A stretch of DNA of 64,000 bases from Sphingopyxis jiangsuensis. GTDB lineage: Bacteria > Pseudomonadota > Alphaproteobacteria > Sphingomonadales > Sphingomonadaceae. The notes below the pieces were generated by a model that made no database searches, had not been told where the DNA came from, and worked only from the letters and a program-made list of their open reading frames with translations. A program made the translations under genes and the position numbers. Location: assembly GCF_016734905.1 (NCBI RefSeq), contig NZ_JAERPO010000001.1:248001-312000 (forward strand), written 5' to 3'. Positions 18,376 to 27,131 of this stretch are shown piece after piece. Numbering within the stretch: the stretch's first letter is position 1; each line of letters opens with the position of its first letter.

Positions 18376-19251
18376 ATGGCGCTCTCCTCGCCCCCTGATT
18401 CCGCGATTGCAGTCCACCGGCCCGAGACTATCGGTCCGGTCGTCGTTTCGGTGCCGCATGCCGGACGCATCTATCCGCCCGAGATATTGCGCGCCGCGCG
18501 TGTCGACCGTTCCGCGCTCGAACGGCTCGAGGATCGCTGGTGCGACCGAATCGCCGCGCGGACCGTGGCGTCGGGCGCGACGATGGTGGAGGCGCTATGG
18601 GCGCGCGCGGTTGCCGACTGCAATCGGGGCGAGGGCCAGATGGCGCCCGGCGAAGTTGCTCCTGCCCTACGTCCGCAATTTTCGGCGCCCGGGCGCAAGG
18701 AGCGCGCGGGACTGGGAGTCGTGCCGACGCGGCTGGCACAGAGCGGCGTCTTGTGGAGCCGGCCGATCGACCGCGCCTCGTTCGAATGGCGGCTCGACAG
18801 CTTTCATCGCCCCTATCATCGGGCGCTCACCGATACGCTCGACGCGGCACGGCAACGTTTCGGTCACGCGGTGCTGATCGATCTGCACAGCATGCCGACC
18901 ATTCCCGCGCTGCAGCCTGGGCATGGAGCGCAGATTGTCGTCGGCGATCGCTTTGGCGCTTCCTGCGGCGATTGGCTGGCTGAACTGGTCGTCGGCTGGG
19001 CCGAGCGCCTGGGCGTCGAAGTGACGCGCAACCTCCCCTATGCGGGAGGGCATATCGTGCGCACGCACGGTGAGCCTGCGCGTGGCATCCACGCAGTGCA
19101 GATCGAAATCGATCGCAGCCTCTATCTGGACGGCGACAATGCGCTCGATGCGGCGCGATTGGAGCGCCTGGCCGACTGGTTTGGCGCGCTCGTGGTGGCC
19201 GCAAGCGGTGTTGCGCCGGGCGCCGAAAACTGGCCGCTCGCTGCCGAATAA
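18376..19251 (+). CDS. N-formylglutamate amidohydrolase family protein
   Basis: 291 residues. Family marks are VVVSVPHAGRIYPPE near the N-terminus, DRWCDRIA, FHRPYHRAL, VLIDLHSMP (metal-binding), and GGHIVRTHGEP followed by IEIDRSLYLD. These zinc-type hydrolases cleave N-formylglutamate in histidine breakdown (HutG) or related N-acyl amino acids. No hut genes are nearby, so the physiological substrate is open. ATG 18376 is preferred over a TTG six codons upstream. Confidence 0.87.
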   Translation: MALSSPPDSAIAVHRPETIGPVVVSVPHAGRIYPPEILRAARVDRSALERLEDRWCDRIAARTVASGATMVEALWARAVADCNRGEGQMAPGEVAPALRPQFSAPGRKERAGLGVVPTRLAQSGVLWSRPIDRASFEWRLDSFHRPYHRALTDTLDAARQRFGHAVLIDLHSMPTIPALQPGHGAQIVVGDRFGASCGDWLAELVVGWAERLGVEVTRNLPYAGGHIVRTHGEPARGIHAVQIEIDRSLYLDGDNALDAARLERLADWFGALVVAASGVAPGAENWPLAAE

Positions 19252-19281
19252 AAAACCACCTCGTACCGGAGTACGAGGTGG
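19250..19281 (-). terminator. Rho-independent terminator downstream of tRNA-Pro
   Basis: An 11-bp perfect hairpin (CCACCTCGTAC / GTACGAGGTGG, loop 4 nt) is followed on the minus strand by TTTTTTAT. The T run shows it works for minus-strand transcription coming from the tRNA-Pro gene. The plus-strand side lacks a T run. Confidence 0.83.
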
Positions 19282-19432
19282 CCAGGGTCCAGGGAGGACG
19301 CGCCCGCGCCAAAAGGACGGGACGCTAGCCGCGACGGAAAGGGGGAAAACCGTGGCGACGTAAAATTAATCTAGAGATTTGTACGCCGCGTTACAAGAAG
19401 CGACGGTGCAGATTCTGCAATATGCGACGAAT

Positions 19433-19509
19433 TGGTCGGGGAGAGAGGATTCGAACCTCCGGCCCCTGCCTCCCGAAGACAGTGCTCTACCAGGCTGAGC
19501 TACTCCCCG
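19433..19509 (-). tRNA. tRNA-Pro(CGG)
   Basis: On the minus strand the acceptor CGGGGAG pairs with CTCCCCG across the two ends, with discriminator A and an encoded CCA. The anticodon loop TTCGGGA (stem CTGTC/GGCAG) gives anticodon CGG (19473-19475). The T-arm is GGTTCGAATCC. Confidence 0.95.
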
Positions 19510-19615
19510 ACCGTTCGCCGGCGCCGGCGGACCGGCGCGAGGGCAGGGCGGTCCTCTAGACGCGCCTTTAGCGACTTTCAAGCTGCAATTGCATACAGCG
19601 AACAAATGCTCAATT

Positions 19616-20044
19616 CTAAAGCAGTCGGGCGCGCCGAAAGCTGAAATGACCGCTCGCGACGAGGATCTGGTGATCGACCAGCATGATATCCAGCAGCCCG
19701 AGCGTCGCTGCAATTTGCCGCGTCGCGGCAAGGTCGGCTTCGCTCGGCCAAGCAGCGCCGGAGGGATGGTTGTGCGCGATCCGGACGGTGGCCCCGCGGC
19801 ATGCCGACAGGCGGCGCCAGATGGATGCCGGTACCGCACACTGCGCGCGATGCCTGCTTTTGATCCGCTCGGCAAAGCACAGCCGCTCGAAGGCATCGAA
19901 AGCGAGGATCACCAGATTCTCGCGGTCGCTAGAGAAGAACGGGCGTAGAAGGCCGGTCGTAATTTCGTCCTCGCATGACAGCGCAACGAATCCTTCACGC
20001 GCGGCTGGGCCGGGCAGCCGGCCGAGGGGGTCGTGGAGCAGCAT
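19616..20044 (-). CDS. Stand-alone RadC-like JAB domain protein
   Basis: About 142 residues. The JAB/MPN metal site is complete: HNHPSG, then SEADLAATRQIAATLGLLD with the acidic ligand, and closing LVASGHFSF. The N-terminal helix-hairpin-helix of full RadC is missing. RadC-like JAB proteins are annotated as DNA-repair proteins but no repair activity is firmly shown. The start is uncertain: an upstream ATG at 20197 would overlap the divergent thyA start, so the inner ATG at 20044 was chosen. Confidence 0.72.
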   Translation of the reverse strand: MLLHDPLGRLPGPAAREGFVALSCEDEITTGLLRPFFSSDRENLVILAFDAFERLCFAERIKSRHRAQCAVPASIWRRLSACRGATVRIAHNHPSGAAWPSEADLAATRQIAATLGLLDIMLVDHQILVASGHFSFRRARLL

Positions 20045-20183
20045 GGTCGGGGCGTGCGCGCCGCATGGCCGAACGCCAAGCGGCAATTGCGCCGTATCGG
20101 AGCCTTCGAGCCAGTCGACTTCAGCGCCCTTGTGGCATCGTCCTGCGAAGCTTAGCAAAGGAGAAGAAAGCCGGGAGCGAGTC

Positions 20184-21119
20184 TTGTCCGAATCCATCCA
20201 TTATGAACTGCAATATCTCGACCTGATGCGGCGGATATGGGTCGAAGGCGACGAGCGCGTCGACCGGACCGGCGTCGGAACACGGTCGCTGTTTGGCGAA
20301 ACGATGCGATTCTCGCTGAAGGACGACGCAATCCCGTTACTGACGACCAAGCGCGTTTACTGGAAAACCGCACTGCGCGAACTGCTGTGGTTCCTGACCG
20401 GCGACACGAACATCCGGCCGCTGATCGCGCAAGGAGTACGAATCTGGACCGACTGGCCGCTCGACCGCTATCGGCGTGCAACGGGCGAAGACATTGCGGC
20501 CGAAGAATTCGAAGCGCGCATCCTCGCGGACGCAGGGTTTGCCGCGCAATGGGGCGACCTCGGCCCCGTCTATGGCCATCAGTGGGTGAACTGGCCGCGG
20601 TACGAACCCGCCGGCGGCGGGTTGTTCCGGCGCGCCGAAGCGGGTCACAACCAGATTGCGGCGCTGATCGAATCGCTGCGTAGCAATCCTGGCTCGCGCC
20701 GCCACATTTTCACCGGCTGGAATGTCGCCGATCTCGACCGGATGGCGCTTCCTCCATGCCATATGACCTATCAATTTCATGTGCGGAGCGACGGCGGTCT
20801 GTCGTGCCTGCTGTTCCAGAGGTCGTGCGATTTGGGGCTGGGTTTTGCCTTCAACATATTCGAGGCGGCGCTTCTGACGCGGATGATCGCGCAGCAATGC
20901 GACCTGACGGCGCACGAACTCGTATGGACCGGTGGCGACGTCCACCTCTATCTCAACCATGCCGACCTCGTCGAACAGCAGATTCGACGGGTGCCGGATG
21001 GCGCACCGAAGCTGCGCATCCTGCGCCGTCCGGCCAGCATTTTCGACTATCGGTTCGAGGATTTTGCGGTCGAATACTATGCGCCTCAAGCGCATATCGC
21101 GGCCCCGGTTGCGGTCTGA
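20184..21119 (+). CDS. thyA: Thymidylate synthase
   Basis: 311 residues. Makes dTMP from dUMP with methylene-THF. Visible: RTGVGTRSLFG, LLTTKRVYWKTALRELLWF, the catalytic cysteine in LPPCHM, FQRSCDLGLGFAFNI, and VHLYLNH. The start is a TTG at 20184 with GGGAG upstream. It yields an SESIHYELQYLDLMR N-terminus that fits the family; no ATG or GTG is available there. It is divergent from the JAB gene. Confidence 0.94.
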   Translation: MSESIHYELQYLDLMRRIWVEGDERVDRTGVGTRSLFGETMRFSLKDDAIPLLTTKRVYWKTALRELLWFLTGDTNIRPLIAQGVRIWTDWPLDRYRRATGEDIAAEEFEARILADAGFAAQWGDLGPVYGHQWVNWPRYEPAGGGLFRRAEAGHNQIAALIESLRSNPGSRRHIFTGWNVADLDRMALPPCHMTYQFHVRSDGGLSCLLFQRSCDLGLGFAFNIFEAALLTRMIAQQCDLTAHELVWTGGDVHLYLNHADLVEQQIRRVPDGAPKLRILRRPASIFDYRFEDFAVEYYAPQAHIAAPVAV

Positions 21120-21216
21120 CACGCGGCGTTGCATTCCTATGCGGGCGGTAATAAAATGTCGCCGACTTGAAATATAACTAGACGGGGAAGTGATTCGCCC
21201 CGGAAGGGAAGAGGAT

Positions 21217-22512
21217 ATGCCTGAAACGCCCCGGCGTTCGGCGAGCAATCTGCCGCCGCTGTCGCTTCACATCCCCGAACCGCGCTATCGCCCCGGCGAT
21301 ACGCCCGATTTCGGCGACATCGAAGTCCCTGCGATCGATGCAACGCCGCGCCCGGGCGAGGCGAGCAAGCCCGATGCGATGCGCGAGCTGTGCTACGGTC
21401 TGGTACGCGTCCTCGATTTCGACGGCCAGGCGAAGGGGCCCTGGGACCCGAAGCTTGCGCCGGAATTGTTGCGTTCGATGCTGCGTATGATGCTGCTCGT
21501 CCGCGCGTTCGACGACCGCATGTTCCGCGCGCAGCGGCAGGGCAAGACCAGCTTTTACATGAAATGCACGGGTGAAGAGGCGACGTCGGTCGCCTCGACG
21601 ATGGCGCTCGACCGTGCCGATATGGTGTTTCCGAGCTATCGTCAGCAAGGCATTTTGATCACGCGCGAATATCCGCTGATCCAGATGATGAACCAGATTT
21701 ATTCGAACCGCGGCGACCATCTCCTCGGCCGGCAGCTTCCGATCATGTACTCGGCGCCCGAACATGGCTTTTTCAGCGTATCGGGCAATCTCGCGACCCA
21801 GTATCCGCAGGCGGTCGGCTGGGCGATGGCGTCAGCTTCAAAGGGCGACAGCCGCATTGCGACGGTGTGGTGCGGCGAGGGGTCATCGGCCGAAGGCGAC
21901 TTCCATTCAGCGCTTACCTTTGCCGCGGTGTACAACGCACCTGTCATTTTTAATGTCGTGAATAATCAATGGGCTATATCAAGTTTTTCAGGTTTTGCCG
22001 GAGGTGAGCGCACGACGTTCGCCGCGCGTGCCGTCGGCTATGGTATCGCGGGGTTGCGTGTCGACGGCAACGACCCGCTCGCAGTCTATTCAGCGACGCA
22101 GTGGGCTGCCGATCGGGCGCGGACCAACAATGGGCCGACATTGATCGAACATTTCACATATCGCGCCGAAGGTCACAGCACGTCTGACGACCCGAGTGCC
22201 TATCGCGCGGCGCAGGAATATGCGGCCTGGCCCTTCGGCGACCCGGTCCTTCGTCTGAGGGAGCATCTCGTCAAGCTGGGCGAGTGGGACGATGCACGCC
22301 ATCAGGCGCTGCAAAAGGAACTCGACGATCTCGTAAAGACGACGCAGAAACAGTCTGAAAAACTTGGTGTTTTGGGTCACGGTATGCACCAGCCGTTCGA
22401 GACGATGTTCGAGGATGTGTTCGAGGAAATGCCGTGGCACCTCAAGGAACAATGTGCACAGATGCTCGCCGAACAGGAAGCGAAGTTCGGCCCCGACTGG
22501 AAGCCCGAATGA
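21217..22512 (+). CDS. bkdA1: Branched-chain 2-oxoacid dehydrogenase E1 alpha subunit
   Basis: 431 residues. TPP-dependent decarboxylase half of the branched-chain keto-acid dehydrogenase, acting on the keto acids of Val, Leu and Ile. FYMKCTGEEATSVAS, FPSYRQQGIL, VWCGEGSSAEGDFHSAL and NNQWAISS (TPP/Mg) are seen, followed by YRAEGHSTSDDPSAYR, the phosphorylation-loop region. The ATG at 21217 has GAAGAGGA upstream; a GTG 27 bases earlier is less likely. First gene of a three-gene operon. Confidence 0.93.
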   Translation: MPETPRRSASNLPPLSLHIPEPRYRPGDTPDFGDIEVPAIDATPRPGEASKPDAMRELCYGLVRVLDFDGQAKGPWDPKLAPELLRSMLRMMLLVRAFDDRMFRAQRQGKTSFYMKCTGEEATSVASTMALDRADMVFPSYRQQGILITREYPLIQMMNQIYSNRGDHLLGRQLPIMYSAPEHGFFSVSGNLATQYPQAVGWAMASASKGDSRIATVWCGEGSSAEGDFHSALTFAAVYNAPVIFNVVNNQWAISSFSGFAGGERTTFAARAVGYGIAGLRVDGNDPLAVYSATQWAADRARTNNGPTLIEHFTYRAEGHSTSDDPSAYRAAQEYAAWPFGDPVLRLREHLVKLGEWDDARHQALQKELDDLVKTTQKQSEKLGVLGHGMHQPFETMFEDVFEEMPWHLKEQCAQMLAEQEAKFGPDWKPE

Positions 22513-23537
22513 TGAGCGCCCCGACCAAAACTATGAACATGATCGAGGCGATCAACAGCGCGATGGACGTCATGCTCGCGCGCGACTCCAATGTCGTCGT
22601 GATGGGCGAGGATGTCGGCTATTTCGGCGGGGTGTTCCGCGCGACCGCCGGCCTTCAGAAAAAGCACGGCAAGACGAGGGTGTTCGATACGCCGATCAAC
22701 GAATGCGGCATCATCGGCGTCGCGGTCGGCATGGGGGCCTATGGGCTGCGCCCTGTACCCGAGATCCAGTTTGCGGATTATATCTATCCGGGGCTGGACC
22801 AACTGGTCAGCGAAGCCGCGCGCATCCGTTATCGTTCGGCGAACGACTTCGTGTGCCCGATGACCGTGCGCACGCCCTTTGGAGGCGGGATTTTCGGCGG
22901 GCAGACGCACAGCCAGTCGCCCGAAAGCATCATGACGCATATCTGCGGGGTGAAAACGGTGATTCCGTCGAACCCCTATGACGCCAAGGGGCTTCTGATC
23001 GCCGCGATCGAGGACAATGATCCCGTGGTCTTCCTCGAGCCCAAGCGCATCTATAACGGTCCGTTCAGCGGCTATTACGACCGTCCGGTCGAACCCTGGT
23101 CGAAACACGCCGCCAGCGCGGTTCCGGAGGACTATTATCGCATCGAGCTCGGCAAGGCGGCGACTGTCCGCGAAGGCGAGGCCGTAACCGTACTTGCCTA
23201 TGGCACGATGGTTCATGTTGCGAAGACTGTCATAGAAGAATTGAATATCGATGCGGAAATTATTGATTTAAGAACACTTTTGCCGCTTGATATCGAGGCG
23301 ATCGAGGCATCGGTGAAGAAGACCGGTCGCTGCCTGATCATCCACGAAGCGACGCGAACATCGGGATTTGGCGCCGAACTCGCGGCGCTCGTGCAGGAAC
23401 GCTGCTTCTACCATCTCGAGGCCCCCGTCGAACGCGTGACGGGCTTCGACACGCCTTATCCGCACAGCCTCGAGTGGGCCTATTTCCCCGGGCCGGTGCG
23501 CATCGCGACCGCGCTGACCAAGATTCTGAAGGATTGA
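22509..23537 (+). CDS. bkdA2: Branched-chain 2-oxoacid dehydrogenase E1 beta subunit
   Basis: 342 residues. Pairs with E1 alpha to form the TPP site. Segments: MGEDVGYFGGVFRAT, TPINECGIIGVAVGMG, EIQFADYIYPGLDQL, and a transketolase C-domain with IIDLRTLLPLDIEAI. ATG at 22509 overlaps the E1 alpha stop; a second ATG directly follows (22512), so the start is uncertain by one codon. A patch at 23211-23280 is AT-rich (23 of 70 bases G or C) compared with its surroundings. Confidence 0.94.
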   Translation: MMSAPTKTMNMIEAINSAMDVMLARDSNVVVMGEDVGYFGGVFRATAGLQKKHGKTRVFDTPINECGIIGVAVGMGAYGLRPVPEIQFADYIYPGLDQLVSEAARIRYRSANDFVCPMTVRTPFGGGIFGGQTHSQSPESIMTHICGVKTVIPSNPYDAKGLLIAAIEDNDPVVFLEPKRIYNGPFSGYYDRPVEPWSKHAASAVPEDYYRIELGKAATVREGEAVTVLAYGTMVHVAKTVIEELNIDAEIIDLRTLLPLDIEAIEASVKKTGRCLIIHEATRTSGFGAELAALVQERCFYHLEAPVERVTGFDTPYPHSLEWAYFPGPVRIATALTKILKD

Positions 23538-23542
23538 CCGCC

Positions 23543-24847
23543 ATGGCTCGCTTTTCATTCCGCTTGCCCGACATCGGCGAAGGTATCGCCGAGGCTGAGA
23601 TCGTCGCGTGGCACGTCAAGATCGGCGATCGTATCGAAGAAGACGCGCAGCTTGCCGACATGATGACCGACAAGGCGACGGTCGAGATGGAATCGCCCGT
23701 TTCGGGCGTGGTGGTCGAGCTGGCGGGCGAAGTCGGCGACCTCATCCCGATCGGTTCGACACTCGCGGTGATCGAAACCGAGGGCGAAGGTGAAGGCGAC
23801 GTAGAAGCCCCGTCCGTCGATACGCCGGTCGAGGAAGAAAACGCCGCGGATACGCCTGGCGCTGAAGAAATGCCGGTTGCAGACGTGGCGCTGCCTCCTC
23901 AACCCGTTGGCACTGAGCCTGTCGAAGGGGCGACCGCCGAAACCAAGGACGGAGCTTCGACAAGCTCGGCGCGAACGGAGCAGGGGAAGACCGTTCTGGC
24001 GTCTCCCGCGGTTCGTGCGCGCGCCAAGGATCTTGGCGTCGATCTGGGACAGGTGCAGGCTGAAGGCGACCGGATTCGTCATGCCGACCTCGATGCCTAT
24101 CTGCGCTACAGCGCAGGGCAGGGCTATCTTGCCCCGGGTGCGCCGCGCGCGCGCGCCGACGAGCCGGTCAAGGTTATCGGTATGCGCCGCAAGATTGCGG
24201 AGAATATGGCCGCGTCTAAGCGCGCGATCCCGCATTTCACCTATGTCGAGGAAATGGACGTCACCGCGCTCGAAGAGATGCGAGCCGATCTCAACGCCAA
24301 CCGCGGTCAGCGACCGAAGTTGACGATGTTACCATTCCTGATCGTCGCGATTTGCAGGACGATTCCGCAGTTCCCGATGATCAACGCACGCTATGACGAC
24401 GAGGCAGGCGTCGTAACCCGCCACGGTGCCGTGCATCTGGGCATGGCAACGCAGACCGATGCGGGGCTGATGGTTCCGGTCATCCGCGATGCGCAGGATA
24501 AGAATGTCTGGCAACTTGCCAGCGAAATCGGCCGCTTGGCCGAGGCCGCCCGTACCGGAAAGGCCAAGGTCGAGGAATTGACCGGTGGCACGCTGACCGT
24601 AACCTCGCTCGGTCCGCTCGGTGGTATTGCGACGACGCCGGTAATCAACCGGCCTGAGGTTGCGATCATCGGGCCGAACAAGATTGTCGAACGCCCGGTC
24701 TTTGACGGCGACGATATTCGCCGTGCCAAGCTTATGAACTTGTCGATCAGTTGCGACCACCGCGTCGTCGATGGTTGGGATGCGGCAAGCTATGTTCAGG
24801 CGCTCAAAAAGCTGATCGAGACGCCGGTGCTATTGTTCGCCGACTGA
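23543..24847 (+). CDS. bkdB: Branched-chain 2-oxoacid dehydrogenase E2 (dihydrolipoyl acyltransferase)
   Basis: 434 residues. Layout: lipoyl domain (K44 in MTDKATVEME), acidic/Ala-Pro linker, subunit-binding domain (VLASPAVRARAKDLG, about 152-190), and acyltransferase domain ending in CDHRVVDGWDAA (catalytic His/Asp). The lipoyl lysine is a target for LipB/LipA. The linker at residues about 120-146 is encoded by an inverted-repeat element (see that entry). No E3 gene follows, so lipoamide dehydrogenase comes from elsewhere. Five bases separate it from E1 beta. Confidence 0.94.
   Translation: MARFSFRLPDIGEGIAEAEIVAWHVKIGDRIEEDAQLADMMTDKATVEMESPVSGVVVELAGEVGDLIPIGSTLAVIETEGEGEGDVEAPSVDTPVEEENAADTPGAEEMPVADVALPPQPVGTEPVEGATAETKDGASTSSARTEQGKTVLASPAVRARAKDLGVDLGQVQAEGDRIRHADLDAYLRYSAGQGYLAPGAPRARADEPVKVIGMRRKIAENMAASKRAIPHFTYVEEMDVTALEEMRADLNANRGQRPKLTMLPFLIVAICRTIPQFPMINARYDDEAGVVTRHGAVHLGMATQTDAGLMVPVIRDAQDKNVWQLASEIGRLAEAARTGKAKVEELTGGTLTVTSLGPLGGIATTPVINRPEVAIIGPNKIVERPVFDGDDIRRAKLMNLSISCDHRVVDGWDAASYVQALKKLIETPVLLFAD
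23904..23978. repeat. Palindromic repeat inside the bkdB coding sequence
   Basis: Two 24-base arms (23904-23927 and 23955-23978) are imperfect reverse complements, 20 of 24 matching, around the cores TGTCGAAG and CTTCGACA. This TCGA-cored motif resembles the intergenic palindrome between nuoJ and nuoK. It lies in frame in the flexible linker between lipoyl and subunit-binding domains and adds about 25 codons of low-complexity sequence. Confidence 0.7.
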
Positions 24848-25512
24848 CAAGCGTGTCGCGCGCGTCCGTTGCGCGATCTTTGCGCTTTGGTCCCGCGTGC
24901 AGGACGACGCGGCCATGCCCCGTGACCGCGGAAATTTCCGATCATCTGCGCTGTATCGGGAGGCGTGGCGGAGGTAACACGGAACGACGCGTAAGAGTTG
25001 ACGGTGGCAACATCGGATTCTCTCGTCGCCTCGCTGCACAAGCGGACTGTGCGATGCTTGGCCGATGTGGTCTCGCAGATCGAACGCGTTTCGACTCGCG
25101 GCACATGGGGCGGCGACCAGTTTCGCGGTCCTAGAGCCCATGCGCCGCAATGTGAATGGCGTTAACTCTGAATTCGCTTGGCGCGCATTTGTCATTAGCG
25201 CGCCGCCGGACGCGATGTCTCGTTCCTGTGATGGCCCTGTTACCGTGACAACCGCGCGGCCCAATCCTTCTCGGGGGCAGCGCTAGTGACCCCGTTTCGT
25301 GCGCAACCGCGGTCGCCGGAGCTTTATGGGGAGTTTAAGGGCCGCCTCCGGAATGGATGAGCAAAAGCAATCGAACGGGGAAGCGTGACCGCTCGGGCAA
25401 TGATTGCATCGTTAACATTGTGCCTGTTCGCCCTGCGGCGACGAAAATCCGCCGACTGGCGTGCCAGCGAAAGCTCGCGTAAGAGGTCGAGATTAACCAG
25501 GAGAATTTGCGC
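24848..25512. other. Intergenic region of 665 bases with no supported gene
   Basis: Open frames here (for example 25065-25286 plus, 24830-25264 minus) have arginine- and serine-rich translations, no ribosome sites and no recognisable motif, so none is called. No tRNA, strong terminator or long inverted repeat was seen. The last about 30 bases hold the AGGAG ribosome site of the permease gene. An unrecognised small RNA or decayed gene remains possible. Confidence 0.5.
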
Positions 25513-26712
25513 GTGGCGGAGGACAGGGGGCAGAAAGGGACACGGAGTCCGCGTTCCAATCCGCTGCATCAGATCGAAATCGACGATTTTCGCCGCGACC
25601 GCTTGCTTGCGGCCCTGACTTTGATCCTGGGGGCGGCGTTTTGCCTCGGTCTTCCTTTCGCATTGCAGGCGGGTGCGGAATTTTTCCTGCCGCTGACCGC
25701 CGCCATCGTCATCGCAATCGCACTTGTGCCCTTGCTCGAATGGCTCGAAAGGCGCCGCGTGCCGTCAGCGCTTGCAGCCTTTCTTGCGCTGGCGGCTTTC
25801 CTGATGATCGTGAATGCCGCGCTCGCGATTATCGTGCTGCCGGCGACGGGATGGTTCGCGCGGCTTCCCGAATCGATCCCGCGCATCCAGAACAACCTTG
25901 CGCCGCTCATCGATTTTTACTCGACCTTGCAGGCGTTCGTCGATCGCACCCTGACCTCGGTCGCGACGGGGACCGAAGCAACGGCGCAAGCGGTTGCGGC
26001 GACGGCGCCGTCGTCGGTCGTCGACTATTTCATCTCGTCGGCACCGTCGGCGGCGATCCAGCTCTTTTTCGCCGTGCTCGTGATCTTCTTTTTCCTCGCC
26101 GGCTGGACGCGGCTCCGCAAGGGCACGATTCGCCGCCGCGGCAGTTTCGACGGCGCGATGCAGACGGCGCGCGTGATTCAGAATGTCGTCGATGCCACCG
26201 CCGACTATCTCGCGACGATCACGATGATCAACGCCGTGCTCGGCCTTGTCGTCGCGCTGCTCCTTTGGGCGATCGGCATGCCGTCGCCTTTCATGTGGGG
26301 CGGGATCGTCAGTATCTGCAACTTCGTCCCTTATCTGGGACCGATCGTCGCGGCTGTCCTCCTCGGGCTTGGTGGATTGATGACGTTTGACGCAGTCGGG
26401 TTCGCGCTGCTTCCCGCGCTGATCTTTATCGGTATCCACACGGTCGAAGCGAATCTGATTACTCCGCTCGTCCTCGGGCGGCGTTTGACGATCAACCCGT
26501 TGCTTATCCTCGTGTCGCTCAGCTTCTGGGGGTGGGTATGGGGGACGCCGGGAGCGCTGCTCGCAGTTCCGTTGCTCCTGATCCTGCAAACGATTCTTCA
26601 TTCGACGGGGACCCCCGATTTGGCGGGATTCCTGTTCGAACGCGGCACGCTGACAATGGTCGACGAAATGCGCGACCGGTTAAATCGCGGCGAACACAAA
26701 AGCGACGGTTGA
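25513..26712 (+). CDS. AI-2E (PerM) family transporter
   Basis: 399 residues with about eight hydrophobic spans. The family pattern is an N-terminal pair of spans, a central hydrophilic region (residues about 120-190), and the conserved C-terminal stretch NFVPYLGPIVAAVLLGLG ... GIHTVEANLITPLVLGRRL. Members include TqsA (AI-2 export) and other permeases; the substrate is unknown. The GTG at 25513 has AGGAG nine bases upstream; an in-frame TTG two codons earlier is too close to it. Confidence 0.87.
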   Translation: MAEDRGQKGTRSPRSNPLHQIEIDDFRRDRLLAALTLILGAAFCLGLPFALQAGAEFFLPLTAAIVIAIALVPLLEWLERRRVPSALAAFLALAAFLMIVNAALAIIVLPATGWFARLPESIPRIQNNLAPLIDFYSTLQAFVDRTLTSVATGTEATAQAVAATAPSSVVDYFISSAPSAAIQLFFAVLVIFFFLAGWTRLRKGTIRRRGSFDGAMQTARVIQNVVDATADYLATITMINAVLGLVVALLLWAIGMPSPFMWGGIVSICNFVPYLGPIVAAVLLGLGGLMTFDAVGFALLPALIFIGIHTVEANLITPLVLGRRLTINPLLILVSLSFWGWVWGTPGALLAVPLLLILQTILHSTGTPDLAGFLFERGTLTMVDEMRDRLNRGEHKSDG

Positions 26713-26755
26713 CAGGCAGGAGCGCGGCGCATATTGGCGCCTCTCCCAAGCACAC

Positions 26756-26832
26756 GCGGGTGTAGCTCAGTTGGTTAGAGTGCCGGCCTGTCACGCCGGA
26801 GGTCGCGGGTTCGAGCCCCGTCACTCGCGCCA
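26756..26832 (+). tRNA. tRNA-Asp(GTC)
   Basis: Acceptor GCGGGTG pairs with CACTCGC (one G-T pair), discriminator G, encoded CCA. The anticodon stem CCGGC/GCCGG encloses loop CTGTCAC, anticodon GTC at 26790-26792. T-arm GGGTTCGAGCCCC. Confidence 0.96.
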
Positions 26833-26901
26833 TTCCTTGATCCCTCGGGACGGAATGGCCACCGCAGCTTGGGAAGCTTTTCAGCAAACAGAATGTGGAT
26901 G

Positions 26902-26923
26902 GGCGCGGCTTTTCAGCCGCGCC
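26902..26923 (-). terminator. Hairpin at the end of the DUF2842 gene (possible terminator)
   Basis: A 9-bp perfect stem GGCGCGGCT / AGCCGCGCC with a 4-nt loop overlaps the stop codon of the DUF2842 gene, between convergent tRNA-Asp and DUF2842. No T run follows on either strand, so intrinsic termination is only a possibility. Confidence 0.4.
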
Positions 26924-27131
26924 ACCGCCCCAGTTCCATCCAGCGCAAGAGTGGTTTAAGCGGCAGGATCCAGACGACCCCCGCGATCACATAGAATACC
27001 GCCTGCACCAGCACGGGCCATTCGCCGACCCACGGCGACAGGCTGGCAACGAGTCCCGCCCAGACGATGATGAGCAGGATGATCAGCAGGATGCCGGCGG
27101 GCTTGCGCCAACTGGGCTGCGGGTCGGTCAC
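26913..27131 (-). CDS. Small membrane protein, DUF2842-like
   Basis: 72 residues with two hydrophobic spans (about 12-32 and 41-60), the second followed by PLKPLLRWME. Size and layout fit DUF2842, a conserved alphaproteobacterial family with no known role. Its start overlaps the stop of the cyclo-ligase gene by four bases (ATGA), so it is the last gene of the zauP-zapA-6S-fau transcript. Confidence 0.75.
   Translation of the reverse strand: MTDPQPSWRKPAGILLIILLIIVWAGLVASLSPWVGEWPVLVQAVFYVIAGVVWILPLKPLLRWMELGRWRG

Noticed and set aside
19616-20197. Longer start (ATG 20197) for the JAB protein
   Set aside because: It would overlap the divergent thyA start and its ribosome site; the added 51 residues show no conserved feature.
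24830-25264. 144-residue minus-strand frame and a 73-residue plus-strand frame in the gap after bkdB
   Set aside because: No ribosome sites, no recognisable domain, and composition typical of chance frames in GC-rich DNA.
25507-25515. TTG start for the AI-2E permease
   Set aside because: Only three bases from AGGAG; the GTG two codons later has proper spacing.
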